Below are positions 34,749-43,739 of a stretch of 64,000 nucleotides of DNA, piece by piece. Within the stretch, counting starts at the first letter, position 1. The number at the start of each line of letters is the position of its first letter. The notes under the pieces are model-generated. The model saw only the letters and a list, made by a program, of their open reading frames with translations. It ran no database searches and was not told the origin of the DNA. Origin of the DNA: an uncultured Mollicutes bacterium (GTDB lineage: Bacteria > Bacillota_I > Bacilli_A > RFN20 > CAG-826); assembly GCA_900540395.1 (NCBI GenBank), contig UQFQ01000005.1:31742-95741 (forward strand). The letters run 5' to 3'. The position numbers and the translations under genes were made by a program.

Positions 34749-35739
34749 CTTTAAGTTCCTTTCGACGATAATTAATTAAAAGAGATGAGAATATTATTAA
34801 AATAATTAATGATAAAAAGTTAACAGAAACAAATAGTAAAGAGACCCGGTCAATATCTAAATATAATTTAGGTGGGATCAATTTAAAGTTTTCACTAGCG
34901 AAAATTAGAGCGATAACATATAAAATTATTTCAAAAATTGAGCTGATTAAGATTTGAATAAATGTTGTTTTTCTTGGAGTTAAAAGAAGAGTAGTAGGAA
35001 TAAAACAAGCAAGATATATTAAAAGAAGGCCTAATATGTTAAGGTTAAAATCTTTATCAAACATAGCAAAAATGTAATAGTTAATACTGGTTCTTTTATC
35101 TAAAATCGTTTCAAAACCTTCCTCAAACATATAATTTTGATAATTTCTAGCATATGGGACAAAAAGCAGAGAAATTACACAAAAGAATGAAATAAAGGAG
35201 AAGACTCTAATAACTGTATAATATTTTTTTCTAATTTTATCGTGACTAACTACAACGCTTGTAATGTTATTTTTTTGGATATGATATAGTTCATCTGCTC
35301 TTAAAACAATGATCACAAAAAGAAATATTAAAAAAGAAATGAAAAGGTAAAATCCACTATAAAGAATAGAGACATCTCCACTTGCTAAAAATCCATCAGG
35401 ATAGATAACTCGAAAATAGTTCATCATAGTAAAAACAAAAGAAGCTAAAAGAGTTATTTTTAAACATGTGTTAAATGCATTTTTCTTATATTCATGTACT
35501 TTAAAATCAAAGAAGTCTATTAATAAACTACCTAAAGTAATTAAAGGTAAAATGATTCCATAAGCGTTTTCAATTCTTCCATCATAAGCGTGGCTTGTTG
35601 GGTTAAAAAAATGTACTAAATAAGCTTCAGTATCATCGACAACAACAAAAGGTAAAAAAGAAGAACTAACTAATAAAAGAATTGCTAATATATAGCAAAT
35701 CAAAATATAAATATCTTTCTTACTTTTAATTTTTTTCAC
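34720..35739 (-). CDS. Multi-pass membrane protein, unknown
   Basis: 339 aa with a basic N-terminus (MKKIKSKKD) and about eight hydrophobic helices. It has no motif I recognise. Cotranscribed with the YwaF-like gene, whose start lies within its 3' end, so a joint role in the envelope is plausible. Confidence 0.7.
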   Translation of the reverse strand: MKKIKSKKDIYILICYILAILLLVSSSFLPFVVVDDTEAYLVHFFNPTSHAYDGRIENAYGIILPLITLGSLLIDFFDFKVHEYKKNAFNTCLKITLLASFVFTMMNYFRVIYPDGFLASGDVSILYSGFYLFISFLIFLFVIIVLRADELYHIQKNNITSVVVSHDKIRKKYYTVIRVFSFISFFCVISLLFVPYARNYQNYMFEEGFETILDKRTSINYYIFAMFDKDFNLNILGLLLIYLACFIPTTLLLTPRKTTFIQILISSIFEIILYVIALIFASENFKLIPPKLYLDIDRVSLLFVSVNFLSLIILIIFSSLLINYRRKELKDVAKNVSDL

Positions 35740-35802
35740 ATAAATATTTTACTGATAAATTATCCATTTTAATAGAGAATTAAAGGATTTTTTATGTTCT
35801 TT

Positions 35803-35822
35803 TACACTTATTAGTGTATTAT
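35803..35822 (+). promoter_or_regulatory. Palindrome and -10 box upstream of whiA
   Basis: TACACT (35803-35808) and AGTGTA (35813-35818) form a perfect inverted repeat around TATT; TATTAT (35817-35822) is the likely -10 and ends 6 nt before the ATG at 35829. No ribosome binding site. Confidence 0.5.
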
Positions 35823-35828
35823 ATAGGC

Positions 35829-36788
35829 ATGAATGACAAAATATCATTTACACATGCAATAAAAGATGAACTCGCACAAAAGAATATTACAAAAAATTGT
35901 GCTAAATCTGTCATAGGAGCTTTTATTAAACTAAATGGGAACGTAGTTTTTTCTCGAAATAATAATCGTTTAATTTTAAAAACGGAAACTTCTTCAACCG
36001 CTAAATATATCTATAAATTGTTAAAAGATAACTACCCTTATTTATTAATTTCATTTTCTTTTTTAAAAAGCATGAAATTATACAAAGCTACTGAATACTT
36101 AATTAATATCAATAGCGGGGCCCATGAATTATTTGGGGATTTAAAACTAGATTTATTAGAAGATAAGATACCATATGGACTTCAGGATAAAGAAGAAAAA
36201 ATAAGGGGATACTTGATAGGAACATTTTTGGCTAGTGGAAGTTGTACTGATCCTGTTTCTTCTAATTACCATCTTGAACTCGTGGCAAATGATGAAAGTT
36301 ATGCTCATGCTCTTTTAAAAATGGTTAATAAAATCAAAACAATTAAATTTGATTTTAAAATGATCAAAAGACGTAATAAATATTTAATATATTTAAAAAG
36401 AAGCGATCAAATTGCTAATTTTTTGGCTTTTATGAATGCTGATAATTCTTGCATTGAGTTTGAAAATATCCGTATGGACCGCGATTTTTCTAATTCAACC
36501 AATCGTTTAATGAATTGCGACTCCTATAATTTTAAAAAGACAATCGAGAATGCTAGAAAACAAATTGAAGAAATTAATATTGTTGAGAAAAAACTTGGGG
36601 TTGATAATCTCCAAAATGCTAAACTTAAAGCTTTATGCAAAGCTCGTCTTGCTAATCCAGAAGCCAATTATAGCGAACTTGCTCAAATAGTTTCTGAAGA
36701 GCTCGACGAGACAGTATCAAAAAGTAATATTAATCACTTATTTATTAAATTAAGAAAGATGATTGAAACTTATGAAAAAAATCAATAA
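35829..36788 (+). CDS. whiA: DNA-binding protein WhiA
   Basis: 319 aa with the ATG at 35829 (a GTG at 35814 is in frame but lies in the -10 box). N-terminal half is the degenerate LAGLIDADG homing-endonuclease-like fold (KIRGYLIGTFLASGSCTDP), C-terminal half the HTH domain (LKALCKARLANPEANYSELAQIV...VSKSNINHLFIKLRKM). In Gram-positive bacteria WhiA affects cell division and chromosome segregation and is usually beside yvcK/rapZ; those are not here, and it is coupled instead to an XRE regulator and sdaA. Confidence 0.93.
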   Translation: MNDKISFTHAIKDELAQKNITKNCAKSVIGAFIKLNGNVVFSRNNNRLILKTETSSTAKYIYKLLKDNYPYLLISFSFLKSMKLYKATEYLININSGAHELFGDLKLDLLEDKIPYGLQDKEEKIRGYLIGTFLASGSCTDPVSSNYHLELVANDESYAHALLKMVNKIKTIKFDFKMIKRRNKYLIYLKRSDQIANFLAFMNADNSCIEFENIRMDRDFSNSTNRLMNCDSYNFKKTIENARKQIEEINIVEKKLGVDNLQNAKLKALCKARLANPEANYSELAQIVSEELDETVSKSNINHLFIKLRKMIETYEKNQ

Positions 36789-37008
36789 TGACATCGATGC
36801 TAATTATGAACTTGGCAAAAGAATCCAATATTTAAGATCAAATCGAAAAATGTCACAAGAAGACCTCGCTTTAGAATGCGACATTAACAAAAATTATTTG
36901 AGTGATTTAGAAAGAGGATGTCGAAATCCTACTGTAAAAGTTTTAGCCAAGATTGCAAGAGGCTTAGGGATAAGCTTAAGTGAATTATTTAAAGGAGTTG
37001 GTATTTAA
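36772..37008 (+). CDS. XRE-family helix-turn-helix regulator
   Basis: 78 aa if started at ATG 36772. Essentially one HTH_3 domain: LGKRIQYLRSNRKMSQEDLALECDINKNYLSDLERGCRNPTVKVLAKIARGLGISLSELF. Overlaps whiA by 17 bp and the sdaA ATG by one base, so all three are one transcript. It may control sdaA or the operon itself; ligand unknown. Confidence 0.88.
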   Translation: MKKINNDIDANYELGKRIQYLRSNRKMSQEDLALECDINKNYLSDLERGCRNPTVKVLAKIARGLGISLSELFKGVGI

Positions 37009-38216
37009 TGGAATCTATTAAAAGGGTTTATAAGATTGGTCCAGGACCAAGTAGCTCACATACTATCGGACCTTTTAATGCGGCAAAAGATTTCTTAAAA
37101 CATCATCAAGATTTTGATGAAATAGTAATTGATTTATATGGAAGTTTAGCTTTAACTGGTAAAGGTCATGGTACTGATAAAATTTTATTAAAGGCTTTTA
37201 ACTTTCCGAATACAAAGATTAATTTTAATTATACTTTTAAAAATATAAGCCATCCTAATACGATTGATTTTACTGCCTTAAAAAATAAAAAAATAATTGA
37301 TAAGGTTAGATATTATTCTGTTGGTGGTGGAGATATCTTAAAAGATGGCGAAAAAATCAAAAAGAGTGCAGATATCTACCCTTTTAATTCATTTAATGGG
37401 CTTAAAAACTATCTAGAAAAGAATAAAATCGGTTCTATAATTGAGGTTATAGATAATTTTGAAGACAAAGATATTGATGAATTTTTAACTAATGTTTTTA
37501 AAGCAATGATTAATGAAATTGAGACTAATTTATCTAAAGAAGGTTATTTACCTGGCAATTTAGGAGTAAAAAGAGTTGCTAAAGATATATATGAAAAAGC
37601 CATCAGCGAAAAAGATGAATTTGAAAAGAAAATCCTTTTTATTACAAGTTATGCTTATGCAGCAAGTGAAGGAAATGCTTCTGGGGAGTTGGTAGTAACT
37701 GCTCCAACTTGTGGCAGTTGTGGAGTTTTACCATCCGTTCTTTATTATGAATATAAACATAATAAGGTTGATATTTCAAAAATTATCGGTGCCTTAAAAG
37801 TTGCAGGAATTTTGACAAACTTTGTTATTAAAAATGCCTCTATTAGTGGAGCAAGTCTTGGCTGCCAGGCAGAAATAGGAACAGCTTCAGCAATAGCAAG
37901 TGGAGCTTTGTGTTTTATACATGACTTATCCTTTTATCAAATTGAATATGCAAGCGAATTAGCATTAGAACATTTTTTAGGTTTAACTTGTGATCCAGTT
38001 AATGGATATGTTCAGATTCCTTGTATTGAAAGAAACGGAATTGGAGCGTTAAGAAGTCTTATTTCTTTTATTTATGCTAAAGATGTTTCCTTATTAAGAA
38101 AGAACAAAGTTAGTTTTGATGAAGTTGTTAAGGCGATGAAAATCACTGGAGAAAGCTTATCAAAAGACTATAAAGAAACATCAATTGGTGGTTTAGCTAA
38201 AATTATTCATAAATAA
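37008..38216 (+). CDS. sdaA: L-serine dehydratase, iron-sulfur type (fused alpha/beta)
   Basis: 402 aa. Converts L-serine to pyruvate and ammonia. The N-terminal beta domain begins YKIGPGPSSSHTIGPFNAAKDF; the catalytic alpha domain has PTCGSCGVLPSV, SLGCQAEIGTASA and LTCDPVNGYVQIPCIERN, the cysteines of the [4Fe-4S] cluster. Single-chain fusion as in E. coli SdaA, while Bacillus has two subunits. It feeds pyruvate to lactate (ldh later). AAGGAG upstream. Confidence 0.95.
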   Translation: MESIKRVYKIGPGPSSSHTIGPFNAAKDFLKHHQDFDEIVIDLYGSLALTGKGHGTDKILLKAFNFPNTKINFNYTFKNISHPNTIDFTALKNKKIIDKVRYYSVGGGDILKDGEKIKKSADIYPFNSFNGLKNYLEKNKIGSIIEVIDNFEDKDIDEFLTNVFKAMINEIETNLSKEGYLPGNLGVKRVAKDIYEKAISEKDEFEKKILFITSYAYAASEGNASGELVVTAPTCGSCGVLPSVLYYEYKHNKVDISKIIGALKVAGILTNFVIKNASISGASLGCQAEIGTASAIASGALCFIHDLSFYQIEYASELALEHFLGLTCDPVNGYVQIPCIERNGIGALRSLISFIYAKDVSLLRKNKVSFDEVVKAMKITGESLSKDYKETSIGGLAKIIHK

Positions 38217-38231
38217 TCAAACTAAACAAAA

Positions 38232-38281
38232 AGCCTGCAAAACTTAACTATTTTGCAGGCTATTGTCTTTTTTAATAAGTT
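38232..38281. terminator. Bidirectional terminator between sdaA and the metal ATPase
   Basis: AGCCTGCAAAA (38232-38242) pairs with TTTTGCAGGCT (38251-38261), 11 bp, 8-nt loop. On the minus strand the stem runs directly into a T-run; on the plus strand a CTTTTTT follows 8 nt later. Confidence 0.85.
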
Positions 38282-40198
38282 CTATTTATCTAATTTTCTA
38301 AAGTTCAACGATAATCTTAAGGAATTTAAAACACAAATTACAGTAACACCAACATCAGCAAATATTGCAAACCACATTATGTAAGGCGTAATTGGTAAAT
38401 TAGGAATTAAAGATAGAATCATAACTAACACTTTAACAAGAATAGCAAATGTAATATTTTCAATTACGACAAGTTTGTTTTTCTTTGCAATTTTGATGAC
38501 TTTATTAACTTTATTTAAATCATCGTCCATAATAACAACATCACTAGAGTCAATCGTGATATCACTTCCAATACCTCCCATTGAGATACCAATATCCGCT
38601 TTTGTTAAACTTGGAGCATCGTTAATTCCATCCCCAATAAAAGCAGTTGTGTTTTTGCCTTCGCTTTTAATGATTTCTTCTAGTTTGTTTGTTTTATCTA
38701 GTGGTAATAAATTAGCGTAATATTTATCAACACCAGCTTCTTTAGAAACAGCTTCTGCAATTTTATCATTGTCGCCAGTTAACATAACAACGTTTTTAAT
38801 TCCATTTTTATGGTAATTCTTAATTGCATTAATAGAAGTTTCTTTAATTTGATCTTTGATTTCAATATAACCAAGATATTTATGGTCGTAGGCTACATAA
38901 ATTAAAGTAAATGGAGAATCTACATTTATAAATTCAATATTATTTTCTTTTAATAATTTTGCGTTTCCTACTAATAACTCTTTATTGTTGTAATTAACTT
39001 TGACTCCACGTCCTTCTATTTCTTGGTAATTAGTTAATAAATTTTTATCTAAAGTATCTTTTTTATCTTGAATAATAGCTAAAGCAATAGGATGGTTTGA
39101 ATAATATTCGCCATATTGAGCAAGCATCAAGAGTTCATTTTTATCGAAGTCATCCTGAGTTTTGATTTCGTTTATTACAAAATTACCTTTTGTAATTGTT
39201 CCAGTTTTATCTAAAACAATATTATTTAATTTAGTGAATTTATCTAGATAAGTTGAACCCTTTATTAATACTTTAATCTTACTTGCTTCGCCTAAACTAA
39301 CAAAATAACTCATTGGGACACTTAAAACTAAAGCACAAGGACAGCTAATTACAAGAAAACTAGCAGCCGTTCTAATGTAGTTAGCCCAAGTTGCTGGGTC
39401 AGAATAATTAATAATAAGTGGTGGTAAAATAGCAACAATAACGGCTAAAAATATAACGATTGGAGTGTAGATTTTTGCAAACTTAGTAATGAATTTTTCT
39501 GAATTGGCTTTTTGAGAAGAAGCATTCTCAACTAAATCTAACATTTTAGAAATGGTTGAGTTATAAAATTCTTTTGTTGCTTCAATAATAAGTGGTGAAC
39601 CAAGATTTATTACTCCACTAATTACTTCTTCGCCTTCTTTGATAGAGCGAGGAATGCTTTCTCCAGTCATTGAAGATGTATCTAAAGTTGATTTTCCTTT
39701 AATAACTTTTCCATCAATTGGAACTCTTTCGCCAGATTTTACAATAAAGCGATCGCCAATATTTACATCAATTGGTTCAACAACTTTTTCAATTTCGTTG
39801 TTATATAAAGTGACTTTGTCTGGTCTTAAATTTAGAATTGATTTTATGGAGTTACGACTTTTATCGACGGCATATTTTTCAAATCTTTCACCAATTTGAA
39901 AGAAAACAACAACCGCTAAGGCTTCGACATATTCTCCAATTGCAAAAGCAGCAATAGTAGCAATTAAAGATAAAGTAACTTCGTCAAAAAATTGTTTATG
40001 CTTAATTTTCTTAAATGCTTCAACGAAAAGATCGTAAGAAACAAGAAGATAGAAAATTAAAGAAATGGGAAGAATGACTAATGTGTTTAAATTATTTATC
40101 CCTAAATTAACTTCACCCCATAAAATATGTACTACAAGTAAAACAATAGTAACTATTGTAGCAAGAATTAAGGAATAAAAATCAAATTTCTTTTTCAT
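38282..40198 (-). CDS. Zn2+/Cd2+/Pb2+-exporting P1B-type ATPase (lacking N-terminal HMA)
   Basis: 638 aa. P-type pump with SCPCALVLSVP (CPC metal motif near residue 286), DKTGTITKG (phosphorylated Asp near 327), HP motif (SNHPIAL) and TGDNDKIAEAV/GDGINDAPSL hinge. The last helices read MWFAIFADVGVTVICVLNSLRL, like the Asp-containing TM8 of ZntA/CadA, which favours Zn/Cd/Pb over copper. The usual N-terminal heavy-metal-binding domain is absent; instead a separate HMA protein is encoded just upstream. Controlled by the ArsR-type repressor in the same operon. Confidence 0.92.
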   Translation of the reverse strand: MKKKFDFYSLILATIVTIVLLVVHILWGEVNLGINNLNTLVILPISLIFYLLVSYDLFVEAFKKIKHKQFFDEVTLSLIATIAAFAIGEYVEALAVVVFFQIGERFEKYAVDKSRNSIKSILNLRPDKVTLYNNEIEKVVEPIDVNIGDRFIVKSGERVPIDGKVIKGKSTLDTSSMTGESIPRSIKEGEEVISGVINLGSPLIIEATKEFYNSTISKMLDLVENASSQKANSEKFITKFAKIYTPIVIFLAVIVAILPPLIINYSDPATWANYIRTAASFLVISCPCALVLSVPMSYFVSLGEASKIKVLIKGSTYLDKFTKLNNIVLDKTGTITKGNFVINEIKTQDDFDKNELLMLAQYGEYYSNHPIALAIIQDKKDTLDKNLLTNYQEIEGRGVKVNYNNKELLVGNAKLLKENNIEFINVDSPFTLIYVAYDHKYLGYIEIKDQIKETSINAIKNYHKNGIKNVVMLTGDNDKIAEAVSKEAGVDKYYANLLPLDKTNKLEEIIKSEGKNTTAFIGDGINDAPSLTKADIGISMGGIGSDITIDSSDVVIMDDDLNKVNKVIKIAKKNKLVVIENITFAILVKVLVMILSLIPNLPITPYIMWFAIFADVGVTVICVLNSLRLSLNFRKLDK

Positions 40199-40199
40199 A

Positions 40200-40415
40200 C
40201 TATTTTATACGTTTTATATTAACGCCATCCTCAAAATCGCTGCAAATCTTAACTATTTTTTCCAAATCGTCTTTTTCTTTTATATCTAAATCCATTCTAG
40301 AAGCTAAGAAATTAATTGAGCAATCATTTACACAATCTAATTTCTTAATCTTTTCTTCAAGCTTTAAAGCACATACTGCACAATCTATTCCTTCAAATTT
40401 AAAAGTCATTTTCAT
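40200..40415 (-). CDS. Stand-alone heavy-metal-associated (HMA) domain protein
   Basis: 71 aa with one HMA fold: FKFEGIDCAVCALKLEEKIKKLDCVNDC...MDLDIKEKDDLEKIVKIC. CxxC (Cys-Ala-Val-Cys) binds the metal. It ends 1 nt before the ATPase ATG, so it is effectively the pump's N-terminal metal domain split off as its own chain. AAAGGAGG lies upstream in the arsR end. It could be a chaperone that delivers metal to the pump. Confidence 0.85.
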   Translation of the reverse strand: MKMTFKFEGIDCAVCALKLEEKIKKLDCVNDCSINFLASRMDLDIKEKDDLEKIVKICSDFEDGVNIKRIK

Positions 40416-40418
40416 AAA

Positions 40419-40766
40419 CTATTTTTCCTCCTTTAAGTGTCTTCTAGCTGTTTCAATAATTAAGGAAACGTGCTCATCATCAAGTGAATAAATAACGTTT
40501 TTTCCTTGCTTTTTATACTTAACAATCTTGTTTGTTTTTAAGATGTTAAGCTGATGGGAAGCTGCACTTTTTGTGATATCACATACATTGCATAAATCAC
40601 CTACGCATAAAGGGTTATCATCTAAAGCCCAAATTATTTTTAAACGAGTAGAGTCACCAAAAATCTTAAAAAAATCACTTATTGAATAGATTTCAGTATC
40701 GCTAATCATTCTCTTTAATGTTTTCTTAACTTTTTCTTCATCTACAATTGGTGTATCAACGGCCAT
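40419..40766 (-). CDS. ArsR/SmtB-family metal-responsive repressor (CadC-like)
   Basis: 115 aa with the ATG ending at 40766, next to GGAGGT. Winged helix: ISDFFKIFGDSTRLKIIWALDDNPLCVGDLCNVCDITKSAASHQLNILKTNKIVKYKKQGKNVIYSL. The cysteines in LCVGDLCNVCDI occupy the CadC alpha-3 site (ELCVCDL in CadC), pointing to Cd/Pb/Zn sensing. A His-rich end (RRHLKEE) may form the alpha-5 zinc site. It likely represses its own promoter through the palindrome at 40792-40807. Confidence 0.9.
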   Translation of the reverse strand: MAVDTPIVDEEKVKKTLKRMISDTEIYSISDFFKIFGDSTRLKIIWALDDNPLCVGDLCNVCDITKSAASHQLNILKTNKIVKYKKQGKNVIYSLDDEHVSLIIETARRHLKEEK

Positions 40767-40784
40767 AACCTTACCTCCATAGAT

Positions 40785-40814
40785 ATTATAATTGAACAAT
40801 TGTTCAACTGTCAA
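40785..40814 (-). promoter_or_regulatory. Metal-efflux operon promoter with operator in the spacer
   Basis: On the minus strand: TTGACA (40809-40814), 18-nt spacer, TATAAT (40785-40790). The spacer contains the perfect 16-bp palindrome TTGAACAATTGTTCAA (40792-40807), the style of ArsR/SmtB operators. Both boxes are consensus or nearly so, so the unit should be strong when derepressed. Confidence 0.85.
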
Positions 40815-40826
40815 TAATAAAATAAA

Positions 40827-40855
40827 TTGAAACTATTTTGTTTTTTACCTACAAT
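40827..40855 (+). promoter_or_regulatory. Promoter of the SIR2-domain gene
   Basis: TTGAAA (40827-40832), 17-nt spacer, TACAAT (40850-40855), then 8 nt to the ATG at 40864. No ribosome binding site, so the transcript is expected to start at or next to the ATG. Confidence 0.75.
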
Positions 40856-40863
40856 TATTTGGT

Positions 40864-42171
40864 ATGAAGAAGATTGAAAGAGATAACTATATATTTAACA
40901 AAAAATGCTTATTAATCATCCTTTATCTGTTTTATATAAATAATGTTGATTATAAAGATATTACCTTACGTAGTTTTGGATTCCATTTTGATCCAACTTG
41001 TAATTTTAAAGTGATTGTTAATTCTAAAAAGATGCATATACACAAGTATGTTGTGCATTTCTTTTTATCAAGTGTTGGCGTGAATTTTGCCAAACTTGAT
41101 ATTATGGGACATATCAATTTAGTAAAAGTCAAAGACGTTAAAAATACTGAAGTTTTTATTCCAGAAGCTAGTTTAAATATTTATTTTGATGAATCAAACT
41201 TTATTGCAAAAGGTTATATCGAAGGCAAATACTTTGAATATCAATTAATTCAAAAGCAAAATGAATTCTTTAAAGACGAAATTCTTTATTATTTAAGTAA
41301 CGATAAATCAAACTTCAATATCAACGAAAGTGCTGATAACTTTATTCTCTATTTATTACGTTTATACACTTACAAAATTAAAACAGATTTAGTTATGGGT
41401 GCTGGAATAAATTGTGATTATGGCGCAAAAGATTGGAGACATTTAATAGCGGCTTTAAATGAACAATTTTATAAAAATGATATGAAAGCCATCGAAGAAG
41501 TGAAACATTTTGTTGGTAATGAACTTTTTGTTAATGGAAAAGTCATGAAAACTAGTGGTTTTGATACTTATAAATCATTAAATAATGAATTATATCTATT
41601 TAAAGAAGCTAAATCTTTTAATGATCCTAATTCTACTTTATATAATTGTGTCAATTATATTGAAAGACATCCAGGGACGGAAGTTATTACTTATAACTAT
41701 GATACAAACTTAGAATATCTTCTTAAAAAAAGAGGATTAATGTATTCAAGCGTTTATGATGAAAATAGTTTTGTAATTAAAGATTCAATTGTTGCTATTT
41801 ATCATGTACATGGATTGCTTCCTTTTGATAAATATAAAGAAAGAAAGTATATTGATTCTTTAATTTTTAATGAATCAGAATATTTCTATTTATATAACAA
41901 TCCTTATACATGGAATATCTCTAAACAAATGCACGATTTTACTTTTTGCACATGCTTGTTTATTGGCTTAAGTTTGACTGATCCAAACATGAAAAGATTA
42001 TTAGAAGTATCATTAAATCCACTTAAATATAATTTTATTTTTATGAAAAAAGAAGATGGGTATAACGAAAAAACTTATCGAGCAGTTACAAATTATTTTT
42101 TCAGCTATGATTTAATTACCATTTGGATTGATGATTATTCAGAAATTGGAAAATGGCTTGATTTAATTTAA
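40864..42171 (+). CDS. SIR2-like domain protein (candidate NADase / defence effector)
   Basis: 435 aa. The C-terminal ~265 residues are a SIR2_2-like Rossmann domain: LVMGAGINCDYGAKDW (179-181 GAG), ITYNYDTNLE (YNYD at 277-280), YHVHGLLP (catalytic-type His316-Gly), SLIFNESEYF (333-342) and FIGLSLTDPNMKRLL (368-382). This layout is that of bacterial SIR2 effectors such as those in Thoeris, DSR and other anti-phage systems, where it depletes NAD. The N-terminal ~170 residues are of unknown type (beta-rich). No partner gene is adjacent: the ArsR operon is divergent and malQ has its own promoter. Function in defence is inference. Confidence 0.8.
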   Translation: MKKIERDNYIFNKKCLLIILYLFYINNVDYKDITLRSFGFHFDPTCNFKVIVNSKKMHIHKYVVHFFLSSVGVNFAKLDIMGHINLVKVKDVKNTEVFIPEASLNIYFDESNFIAKGYIEGKYFEYQLIQKQNEFFKDEILYYLSNDKSNFNINESADNFILYLLRLYTYKIKTDLVMGAGINCDYGAKDWRHLIAALNEQFYKNDMKAIEEVKHFVGNELFVNGKVMKTSGFDTYKSLNNELYLFKEAKSFNDPNSTLYNCVNYIERHPGTEVITYNYDTNLEYLLKKRGLMYSSVYDENSFVIKDSIVAIYHVHGLLPFDKYKERKYIDSLIFNESEYFYLYNNPYTWNISKQMHDFTFCTCLFIGLSLTDPNMKRLLEVSLNPLKYNFIFMKKEDGYNEKTYRAVTNYFFSYDLITIWIDDYSEIGKWLDLI

Positions 42172-42253
42172 AATAATTGAGATTTGCAAGCTTTTCAAAT
42201 TAAAAATCATAAATTTTGAAAGAATATTTGCTGAATTTTAGCTAATTATTATG

Positions 42254-42282
42254 TTTACAACATAATAATAATTACATATAAT
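42254..42282 (+). promoter_or_regulatory. Promoter of malQ
   Basis: TTTACA (42254-42259), 17-nt spacer, TATAAT (42277-42282), 8 nt to the ATG at 42291. No ribosome binding site; leaderless arrangement. Confidence 0.75.
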
Positions 42283-42290
42283 TTTTTCGT

Positions 42291-43739
42291 ATGAAAACTA
42301 ATGGAATATTAATGGCAATAAGCTCACTCCCAGGAGATTTTGGGATTGGAGATTTTGGGGAGAACGCTTATAAATTTGTCGATTATTTAAAAAAAGCAGG
42401 TATTAAAATTTGGCAAATCCTCCCACTTAATCCAACTGGCTATGGTAATAGCCCATATCAATCAATTTGTGGACATGCAATTGATTCAATTTACGTCGAC
42501 TTATACGAACTTGAAAAAGATGGTTTAATCGATAATCCAAAACCTTTTAACAAGAGTAAAAAGCTAGTTGATTATCCAGCCGTTCGTGCCCATAAAGAAA
42601 AGTATTTAAGACAAGCTTTTAAAAATGACAAAGACACATTATCAAAGCCAGTTTTTAAAAAGTTTGTTAAAGAAAACCCATGGGTAGAAGATTACGCTGA
42701 GTTTACCATCTTAAGCTTAAAGAACAATTATCAAGATTGGTGGTATTGGGATAAAAAAGAAAGATATGCTCATTATCGCCATGAGTTTGATTTTTCACCA
42801 TATGAAGAAGAAATTTTATTCCTTGAGTGGTGTCAATTTATTGCTTTCAAACAATTCAAAAAATTAAAAGAATACATTAATAAAAATGGCGTTTTATTAA
42901 TGGGTGATATTCCATTTTATGTTGGTGGAAATAGTAGTGACTGCTGGGCAAATCAAGATGAATTTAAACTTGATGAAAACGATATTCCTGAAGTTGTTGC
43001 AGGTGTACCACCAGACTATTTCTCTGAAACAGGCCAAAGATGGGGCAACCCAATTTATGATTGGGAATACATGAAAGAAGATAATTTTACTTTCTGGATG
43101 GAAAGAATTGAATTTGCTTCTTCTCTTTTTGATATCATTCGTATTGACCACTTTAGAGCTTTTGATACTTATTGGGCAGTAGATAGAGATTGTAACACAG
43201 CCATAGTTGGTGAATGGAAACATGCTTATGGCGATGAATTATTCCATTTATTATTTCAAAAGCATCCTGATATCAACATTATCGCTGAAGATTTAGGTGA
43301 TTTATTCCCAAGTGTTTTAGAATTAAGAGACAAATATAACCTTAAAGGTATGAATGTTTTAGAATTTACTGTTTTCAACCCAACATTTGAAGTCAAAGAA
43401 AACCAAATAATTTATTCTGGAACACATGATAACGACACCTTAAAAGGTTGGTATAAAAAACTTAAAGACAATGAAATTGAACTTCTCAAGATTATTATGA
43501 GAAGAGAAGGAATCAAAGGAAGAAGTATCAAAGAAAAACTCTTCAATATGATTTTTGGATCAATTTGTGATGTTGCCATTATTCCTATTCAAGATTATTT
43601 ATGGAAAGATAACGATACAAGAATGAATGTTCCTGGACTATTAGGCGGACATAACTGGGAATACAAACTTGCTGACTTTACAGAATTTGTCGAAGTAATT
43701 CCATTTATTAAATCATTAAATAAGAAATTCAATAGATGA
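42291..43739 (+). CDS. malQ: 4-alpha-glucanotransferase (amylomaltase)
   Basis: 482 aa GH77 enzyme that transfers maltosyl units between alpha-1,4-glucans. Conserved parts: SSLPGDFGIGDFGENAY, WQILPLNPTGYGNSPYQS, IRIDHFRAFDTYW (nucleophile Asp), IIAEDLGD (acid/base Glu) and SGTHDNDTLKGWY. No other glycogen or maltodextrin genes are adjacent; rimO follows with a 4-bp overlap (ATGA). Confidence 0.96.
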   Translation: MKTNGILMAISSLPGDFGIGDFGENAYKFVDYLKKAGIKIWQILPLNPTGYGNSPYQSICGHAIDSIYVDLYELEKDGLIDNPKPFNKSKKLVDYPAVRAHKEKYLRQAFKNDKDTLSKPVFKKFVKENPWVEDYAEFTILSLKNNYQDWWYWDKKERYAHYRHEFDFSPYEEEILFLEWCQFIAFKQFKKLKEYINKNGVLLMGDIPFYVGGNSSDCWANQDEFKLDENDIPEVVAGVPPDYFSETGQRWGNPIYDWEYMKEDNFTFWMERIEFASSLFDIIRIDHFRAFDTYWAVDRDCNTAIVGEWKHAYGDELFHLLFQKHPDINIIAEDLGDLFPSVLELRDKYNLKGMNVLEFTVFNPTFEVKENQIIYSGTHDNDTLKGWYKKLKDNEIELLKIIMRREGIKGRSIKEKLFNMIFGSICDVAIIPIQDYLWKDNDTRMNVPGLLGGHNWEYKLADFTEFVEVIPFIKSLNKKFNR

